A stretch of DNA of 64,000 nucleotides from NCBI GenBank assembly GCA_050946055.1, contig JBMNUB010000006.1:27955-91954 (forward strand), read 5' to 3'. A program made the position numbers and the translations under genes. Under the pieces are notes generated by a model. The model made no database searches and was not told where the DNA came from. It worked only from the letters and a program-made list of their open reading frames with translations. This DNA is from Fimadaptatus sp050946055 (GTDB lineage: Bacteria > Bacillota > Clostridia > Christensenellales > Aristaeellaceae). Every line of letters begins with the position of its first letter. Position 1 is the first letter of the stretch. Shown here one piece after another: positions 58,978-64,000 of the stretch.

Positions 58978-59826
58978 ATGGCCACACTATACGTAAGCGA
59001 TCTGGACGGCACTCTGCTCGCACCCGACGGACGGATATCGGCGCACTCTCTTTCCATAATAAACAGCCTTATCTCGCGCGGACTTCCCTTCACATACGCC
59101 ACGGCGCGCTCCATGCACAGCGCGCGCATAGTTGCGGACGGTCTGCGCATGGAGCTGCCCGCGATAATATACAACGGTGCCATGCTGGCCGATGCGCGCG
59201 ATGGCCGCATAATCAGCTCGCTTCGCCATTCGCAAGAGACCGTCGCTGCCCTGCGCGATATGATTGGGCAGACGGATGCGCCCCTGCCCTTCGTATACGC
59301 GCTGACCGATGGGTGCGAGAGCGTCCGGTACGTGCCAGACAGCCTGAACGGCGGCATGGCGCGCTATCTTGCCAGCCGTCCGGGGGATAAGCGCTTTGCC
59401 TGCGCGCACAGCGAGGACGAGCTGTTCAGCGGCGGCGTGTTCTACTTCACGTTCATAGGAGCGCGCAAGGAGCTGAGCGCACTGCACCAAAGGGCGCTGG
59501 AGCTGGACTGCGTGACGCTGTTCCAGCCCGAGCTGGGGCGCGCGGACGAGTACTGGCTGGAGATAATGCCGCGCGGCGCGACCAAGGCTGAGGCGATAGC
59601 GCGGCTCAAGCGGCAGCTGGGCTTTGAGCGCGTGGTATGCTTTGGCGACTATCCCAACGATGCGTCGATGTTCGCCATAGCCGACGAAGCCTATGCCGTG
59701 GGCAACGCCGACCCCGCGCTCAAGGCGCTGGCCACGGGCGTGATAGGCGACAACGCGCACGACGGCGTAGCGATGTTCCTTGCGGAGCGGTTTGCGGGCA
59801 AGTTGGCGAATGAGCATGAAAGGTGA
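58978..59826 (+). CDS. Cof-type HAD-superfamily phosphatase
   Basis: A 282-residue HAD hydrolase of the Cof/YbjI class (IIB cap). Motif I D-L-D-G-T-L-L (residues 8-14), motif II T-A-R-S near 42, a Lys in motif III (T-K-A-E-A near 201) and motif IV G-D-Y-P-N-D-A-S-M at about 222 are all intact. These enzymes dephosphorylate sugar phosphates, pyridoxal phosphate or similar. ATG 58978 follows AGGGGTGAATGCGAA. It stands alone between the transpeptidase gene and the 176-bp repeats. Confidence 0.9.
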   Translation: MATLYVSDLDGTLLAPDGRISAHSLSIINSLISRGLPFTYATARSMHSARIVADGLRMELPAIIYNGAMLADARDGRIISSLRHSQETVAALRDMIGQTDAPLPFVYALTDGCESVRYVPDSLNGGMARYLASRPGDKRFACAHSEDELFSGGVFYFTFIGARKELSALHQRALELDCVTLFQPELGRADEYWLEIMPRGATKAEAIARLKRQLGFERVVCFGDYPNDASMFAIADEAYAVGNADPALKALATGVIGDNAHDGVAMFLAERFAGKLANEHER

Positions 59827-59850
59827 ATAAGCGAGTTCTCCCCGGCTCAC

Positions 59851-60026
59851 CTGAAACGGGAGCTTCGCGTGAGCGACTGAGGGATTAACCCCGCCGCGCC
59901 CAAAACAACCTTACGTGTGCCGAGCCACCCCATCTCATCCTAAATCCACCATCCCGTATTCAGGGAAACCCTTCCGGCGCTCACGCGCCACCTTCACTTT
60001 CAGGGAAGGCTGGGCTGGGCTACGGC
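59851..60026. repeat. 176-bp direct repeat, copy 1
   Basis: From CTGAAACGGGAGCTTCGCGT to GGGCTGGGCTACGGC. Identical to 60097-60272 except for three bases. The ends CTGAAA and TTTCAG are partly inverted, and GCGTGAGCG recurs inside as CGCTCACGC, so it can fold back on itself. The phrase GAGCGACTGAGGGATTAA resembles a repeat I have often seen in gut Clostridia genomes. Confidence 0.9.
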
Positions 60027-60096
60027 ACGGCATTGCGCCACGCCCAATGTAACACTGCAATCGAATGCGAATGCGTGGTAAACGGCCTTGGCGCTA

Positions 60097-60272
60097 CTGA
60101 AACGGGAGCTTCGCGTGAGCGACTGAGGGATTAACCCCGCCGCGCCCAAAACAACCTTACGTGTGCCGAGCCACCCCATCTCATCCTAAACCCACTATCC
60201 CGTATTCAGGGAAACCCTTCCGGCGCTCACGCGCCACCTTAACTTTCAGGGAAGGCTGGGCTGGGCTACGGC
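60097..60272. repeat. 176-bp direct repeat, copy 2
   Basis: 173 of 176 bases match copy 1, from which it is separated by 70 bases of unrelated sequence. A diverged, inverted third member lies at 5855-5935. The remaining sequence to 60470 shows only a TATAAT (60405-60410) that may be the -10 of the ThrE operon. Confidence 0.9.
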
Positions 60273-60470
60273 GCTGCCCCATCCACCGCCAAACCCCGCA
60301 CGCTATCGCCCATACGCGCATGCGCAGCGCACTTTCCACAAAAGATAACACTTTTCATGCCTGCACATGCCGTTAAAAATGTAGCGATTTGCGCAAAAAT
60401 ATAGTATAATGATGTGGAACACATATACAAGGCGCGCTGCTGCGCGCATGATACGCTCGGAGGCATGCAA

Positions 60471-61217
60471 ATGGACCCAGATATACTCTTGGATTGCGCA
60501 CTGGACATAGGCGAACAGATGGTCATATGCGGCGCGGAGATAAGCCGCGTCGAGGACACCATAGAGCGCATCTGCCGCGCATACGGCGCAGTGCGCGTAG
60601 ACGTATTCACCATAACCTCCTGCATAATAGCCACAGTCAAGATGGCCGATGGCCGGCCCGTCTCACAGACGCGCCGCATACGCATGAGCAGCAATGACCT
60701 GACCAAGCTCGACAAGCTGAATGCGCTCAGCCGCCGCATATGCCGCGAACTGCCGGACAGCGACGAATTGCGGCGCGAGTTCAAGCGTGTATCCTCGTCA
60801 GAGCCGTTCCCGATAGGCTGGCAGTATGTAAACTTTGCGCTGGTATCGTCGTCGTTCTCGGTGTTCTTCGGCGGGTCGTGGCAGGACGCGCTGGTGTCGG
60901 GCGTGATAGGCGTGATACTGAAGTGGCTAACCATGATGTGCGCGCGTCACGACATAAACAATCTGCTTTCAAACGTGGTCTGCTCGCTGGTCGGCGGCTG
61001 CATAGCGGCCGTATCGCTGCACTTCGGGCTGGGCGACAGCTTTGACAAGATAGCCATAGGCAACATAATGCTGCTGATACCCGGAATACTGCTGACCAAT
61101 TCGCTGCGCGACATGATAGGCGGCGATACGGTCTCGGGCATACTCAGGCTGTGCAACGCGCTGCTGGGTTCGGTGGCTATCGCGATAGGCTTTGCGCTTG
61201 CGGGAGGGCTGGTCTGA
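60471..61217 (+). CDS. ThrE-family threonine/serine exporter, large subunit
   Basis: A 248-residue protein of the ThrE N-terminal (DUF1212) type. The cytoplasmic front (G-A-E-I-S-R-V-E-D-T-I near 22, T-S-C-I-I near 49) is followed by five predicted helices from residue 115. In two-gene systems this part pairs with a small ThrE_2 (DUF3815) subunit, which is encoded next with a TGATG stop-start overlap. Threonine/serine efflux is inferred from the family. ATG 60471 is seven bases after GGAGG; ATG 60465 is too near it. Confidence 0.9.
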   Translation: MDPDILLDCALDIGEQMVICGAEISRVEDTIERICRAYGAVRVDVFTITSCIIATVKMADGRPVSQTRRIRMSSNDLTKLDKLNALSRRICRELPDSDELRREFKRVSSSEPFPIGWQYVNFALVSSSFSVFFGGSWQDALVSGVIGVILKWLTMMCARHDINNLLSNVVCSLVGGCIAAVSLHFGLGDSFDKIAIGNIMLLIPGILLTNSLRDMIGGDTVSGILRLCNALLGSVAIAIGFALAGGLV

Positions 61218-61681
61218 TGTGGGCAGTGATAAACCAGGTGATAATGGCGCTCCTTGGCTCGATAGGCTTTGGCATACTGTTTAACCTGCGCGGGCTGCGG
61301 CTGATGCTGGCGGGTCTGGGCGGCATGCTGGGCTGGATAATATACCTGATACTGTTTCACTTCACCGGGCAGGAAGTCATGTGTTACGGCATAGCCACAA
61401 TACTTACCACGCTGTATTCGCAGGCGCTGGCGCGCATAGTCAAGTCGCCCGCTACGCTGTTTCTGGTGCCGTCGGTCGTGCCTATGCTGCCGGGAGGATA
61501 TCTTTATTACACCATGCTGTACGCCGTGCAGGGCAACTGGGACGCATTCCTGTCGCAGGGCATACTCACCCTGTCCACGGCCACGGCCATAGCGGTGGGC
61601 ATGATGCTGGGTTCATCGCTGTATTCCACTATACTCGCCATAAAGCGCGCCATAGAGGGCGAGCGCGGCGAACAGAGCTAA
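61217..61681 (+). CDS. ThrE_2 (DUF3815) small exporter subunit
   Basis: A 154-residue membrane protein with four to five helices. F-G-I-L-F-N near 18, the Y-G-I-A-T-I-L-T-T-L-Y-S-Q segment at about 57 and P-S-V-V-P-M-L-P-G-G-Y at about 84 are typical of the DUF3815/ThrE_2 half of split threonine/serine exporters. The ATG overlaps the previous stop (TGATG), so the two subunits are made together. A short peptide gene follows after 13 bases. Confidence 0.92.
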   Translation: MWAVINQVIMALLGSIGFGILFNLRGLRLMLAGLGGMLGWIIYLILFHFTGQEVMCYGIATILTTLYSQALARIVKSPATLFLVPSVVPMLPGGYLYYTMLYAVQGNWDAFLSQGILTLSTATAIAVGMMLGSSLYSTILAIKRAIEGERGEQS

Positions 61682-61694
61682 TGGAGAATATCAT

Positions 61695-61796
61695 ATGAAA
61701 AAGAACATACGCCGCATAATGGCGATAGTGCTGGCGCTGGCCATAGTGGGCGCTTCGCTGCTGAGCGCGCTGCCGGTACTGTTTGGCGGATACTGA
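61695..61796 (+). CDS. 33-residue hydrophobic peptide
   Basis: A short gene between the exporter and the GTPase: basic N-terminus (M-K-K-N-I-R-R-I) and one hydrophobic segment ending L-P-V-L-F-G-G-Y. GGAG stands 9 bases before the ATG, and spacing to both neighbours is tight (13 and 14 bases), so it is probably translated as part of the operon. It could be a small membrane protein or a cleaved peptide. It resembles short signal-like proteins I have seen annotated in Clostridia, but I cannot name a family. Confidence 0.6.
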   Translation: MKKNIRRIMAIVLALAIVGASLLSALPVLFGGY

Positions 61797-61810
61797 GGCA
61801 GGAGGCGCGC

Positions 61811-63784
61811 ATGAGCAGAGTTCTGGGCATATTCGCCCACGTTGACACCGGCAAGACCACCTTTTCCGAGCAGCTGCTCTATCACGCGGGCGTGATAAAG
61901 CGCGCCGGGCGCGTGGATCACAAGGACGCCGCGCTGGATCTCGACCCAATGGAGCGCGAGCGCGGCATAACCATATTCTCGGATCAGGCGCACTTTAGCT
62001 ATCAGGGCGAGGATTACTGGTGGCTGGACACGCCCGGTCACGTGGACTTCTCCGCCGAGGCAGAGCGCGTGCTGAGCGTGCTGGACTGCGCGCTGCTGCT
62101 TGTATCGGCGGCGGAAGGCGTGCAGAGCCACACGCGCACGCTGTGGCGGCTGTTGGAGCGTCATAATTTGCCCACGGTGATATTCATAAACAAGGCCGAC
62201 CGCGAGGGCGCGGATGTGGATGCGGTTACGCAGCATATAGCATCCAAGCTGGGCGCAAACGCAGTTGCGCTTGACTTGCCATTTGACATAAATGCGCTCG
62301 ACGACAGCGCCATAGAGCAGATAGCCGCAGGCGATGAAGCGCTGATGGAAGCGTACTTCGAGGGCAGCTTTAATCCCGAAATGTGGCTGGATTCGCTGCG
62401 CGAACAGATACGCGCGCGGCGCATATTCCCGGTGTTCCACGGCAGCGCGCTGCGCGACGAGGGTGTTTGCGAGTGTCTGGCGGCGCTGCACATGCTCGCG
62501 CCCGCACATGAGGCGCTGCCCGGCGACTTCAGCGCGCGCGTATACAAGATACGTCACGACGGCCCGCGCAGGCTGACCTTCTTCAAGGTGCTGACCGGCG
62601 GCATAGCGGCGCGCGACATGGTGGACGTAGCCGATGAAACTGCCGAAAGCGGCATATCTCGCCAGCGCATAACCGAGCTGCGCCTGTACGACGCCGCGCG
62701 CTACTCGCCCGTGCAGCGCACCATATGCGGCGGGCTGTATGCGGCGGTGGGGCTGGAAAACTGCATGCCGGGCGACGTGATAGGCGCGGGTGCGCACCGC
62801 GGCGAGGGCAATGCGCTCTCCCCCATACTCTCGGCCTCGGCGATACCCGATGCCGCCCATACCAGCGCACAGCTGCTGCGCGCGCTGCGCGAGCTGGAGC
62901 AGGAAGAACCCACGCTGCGCGTAAGCTGGGACGAGCTGCATCAGCGCGCCAACGTAGCGCTGATGGGCGAGATAGTGCTGGACGTGCTGCGCGAGCAGCT
63001 GCGCTCGCGCTACGGCATAGCGGCGGAGTTCTCGCCCTGCGAGGTCATGTACTCGGAGACAATCGACGCGCCGGTAGTGGGCATAGGCCATTACGAGCCG
63101 CTGCGCCATTACGCCGAGGTGGTGCTGCGCCTTGAATCTGCGCCGCGCGGCAGCGGCATATCGTTTGCCAGCGAGCTGCATGTGGACGAGCTGCCCCTGC
63201 CCTTCCAAAACCTGATACGCACGCACGTGTTCGAGCGCGTGCATCGCGGCGTGCTGACAGGCTCGCCGCTGACCGACGTGCGCATAGTGCTGACCGGCGG
63301 CCGCGCGCACCTCAAGCATACCGAGGGCGGCGACTTTCGCGAGGCCACATACCGCGCCATAAGGCAGGCGCTGATGCAGGCGCACAGCGTGCTGCTTGAG
63401 CCCGTGTGCCGCTTTGAGATAGAAGCGCCGGGCGAGATGCTGGGCAAGCTGTCCTCCGACCTGATGCGCATGCAGGCGGCGCTGGACGCGCCCGTACAGC
63501 AGGGCGGCGACTGCATACTGAGCGGCGAGATGCCCATAAGCGCTATGATAGCGTATGCGGGCGAGTTCGCCATGAACACGCGCGGACACGGGCGGCTGAG
63601 TTACGCGCCCGACCACAGCGAGCCTTGCCGCGATGCGGATGCGGTCATCGCCCGCAAGCAATACGATCCGCTCGCCGATGTCGAGCAATCGCCGCACTCG
63701 GTGTTCTGCGCGCACGGCGCAGGCTTTGTCGTCAGCTGGGACAAGGCCAAGGATTGGGCGCATTGTGAGCAGGCGCGGATGTGA
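61811..63784 (+). CDS. TetM-like translation factor GTPase
   Basis: A 657-residue EF-G-like GTPase of the ribosomal protection family. G1 A-H-V-D-T-G-K-T-T (9-17), switch I R-G-I-T-I-F, G3 D-T-P-G-H-V-D-F near 75, G4 N-K-A-D near 128; then domains II-V, ending in the family block S-P-H-S-V-F-C-A-H-G-A-G-F. Identity to TetM/TetW/TetO looks modest (many loop changes in domain IV), and similar chromosomal proteins in Clostridia are not proven resistance factors. It may free stalled ribosomes. AGGCAGGAGGCGCGC precedes the ATG. It is in an operon-like row with the ThrE-type genes and the 33-residue peptide. Confidence 0.88.
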   Translation: MSRVLGIFAHVDTGKTTFSEQLLYHAGVIKRAGRVDHKDAALDLDPMERERGITIFSDQAHFSYQGEDYWWLDTPGHVDFSAEAERVLSVLDCALLLVSAAEGVQSHTRTLWRLLERHNLPTVIFINKADREGADVDAVTQHIASKLGANAVALDLPFDINALDDSAIEQIAAGDEALMEAYFEGSFNPEMWLDSLREQIRARRIFPVFHGSALRDEGVCECLAALHMLAPAHEALPGDFSARVYKIRHDGPRRLTFFKVLTGGIAARDMVDVADETAESGISRQRITELRLYDAARYSPVQRTICGGLYAAVGLENCMPGDVIGAGAHRGEGNALSPILSASAIPDAAHTSAQLLRALRELEQEEPTLRVSWDELHQRANVALMGEIVLDVLREQLRSRYGIAAEFSPCEVMYSETIDAPVVGIGHYEPLRHYAEVVLRLESAPRGSGISFASELHVDELPLPFQNLIRTHVFERVHRGVLTGSPLTDVRIVLTGGRAHLKHTEGGDFREATYRAIRQALMQAHSVLLEPVCRFEIEAPGEMLGKLSSDLMRMQAALDAPVQQGGDCILSGEMPISAMIAYAGEFAMNTRGHGRLSYAPDHSEPCRDADAVIARKQYDPLADVEQSPHSVFCAHGAGFVVSWDKAKDWAHCEQARM

Positions 63785-63872
63785 TTGCGGTGTGCATGTT
63801 ATGCAATTAGGCAAACAGCGCGACCGTAATGCCGGTCGGCATCTCAATCATCGAATAAACATACACAAATAC

Positions 63873-63922
63873 ATAGAGCGCATGCACGGCGTTTTGCCCG
63901 TGCATGCGCTCTATATATTTAT
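63873..63922 (+). terminator. Terminator after TetM-like GTPase
   Basis: Perfect 17-bp stem (63873-63889 with 63898-63914), 8-base loop, then ATATTTATG; about 90 bases after the stop codon. Confidence 0.85.
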
Positions 63923-64000
63923 GCATTTATCGGATGCTCATGTGCTGCGGAGGGCGTTTGCTGCACATGAGCCTTCCATGGCACGCTCATGCTCTGCGTC

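Noticed and set aside
61811..63784. Calling the GTPase a tetracycline resistance gene
   Set aside because: Family membership is clear but sequence in the domain IV loops looks too different, and no mobile context is present; function as resistance cannot be claimed.

Overview
The window looks like chromosomal DNA of a GC-rich, anaerobic Firmicute (class Clostridia). Evidence: strong Shine-Dalgarno sites, TTGACA/TATAAT promoters, a PyrR-type attenuator, the anaerobic cobalamin route (CbiD, CbiG, CbiET), Lpl-type sugar ABC transport, a YtrA-type GntR/ABC operon and the rplI-dnaB pair. A gut lineage such as Christensenellales is my guess; no rRNA is present to test it. A striking trait is heavy use of the ATA isoleucine codon despite high GC. 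No integrase, transposase gene, prophage or CRISPR array is visible.

Layout. 1-5.6 kb: end of an operon of four NuoL/M/N/Mrp-type proton-channel subunits. 6.1-7.3 kb: peptidase T. 7.9-23.1 kb: a carbohydrate region with a GH172-type enzyme, a sugar ABC transporter (binding protein, two permeases), an AraC-type membrane sensor-regulator, a divergent GH95 glycosidase behind a long structured leader, two TIM-barrel isomerase-like proteins and a transaldolase-like aldolase. 23.5-25.4 kb: autoregulated GntR-ABC operon. 25.7-30.1 kb: nucleobase salvage (codBA under a PyrR-like attenuator, nucleoside hydrolase, DUF6506). 30.8-36.6 kb: SDR, secreted duplicated-domain protein, flavodoxin-ferredoxin, tRNA-Lys(CTT), an XRE/ImmA pair and a small zinc-ribbon protein. 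36.9-41.9 kb: dnaB, rplI, DUF378, MutT, ThuA and small proteins. 42.5-45.2 kb: metNIQ-type transporter. 45.7-53.1 kb: cobalamin operon behind a B12 riboswitch with terminator. 53.5-59.8 kb: DUF3737, DUF5067-like, YkvI-like, L,D-transpeptidase, Cof-type HAD. 60.5-63.8 kb: split ThrE-type exporter, a 33-residue peptide gene and a TetM-like GTPase.

The most unusual part is between the genes. A ~250-bp element with terminal inverted repeats and about six stacked hairpins occurs four times, plus one older copy split by a younger one; the nested insertion is flanked by a 12-bp direct duplication, which suggests mobility without a coding gene. One copy lies inside the cobalamin operon. Intergenic spaces also hold exact-period tandem arrays (26, 56, 63, 83/166 and 94 bp), some built from terminator hairpins or from a gene 3' end, and a 176-bp direct repeat pair. 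A separate candidate novelty is a ~180-nt structured RNA, starting at a consensus promoter, ahead of the GH95 gene.

The genes group into functional units: sugar import and glycan trimming; nucleobase uptake, deamination and nucleoside cleavage; corrinoid synthesis under B12 control; methionine import; amino-acid export. Most assignments rest on motif and family recognition by eye; no database search was possible.
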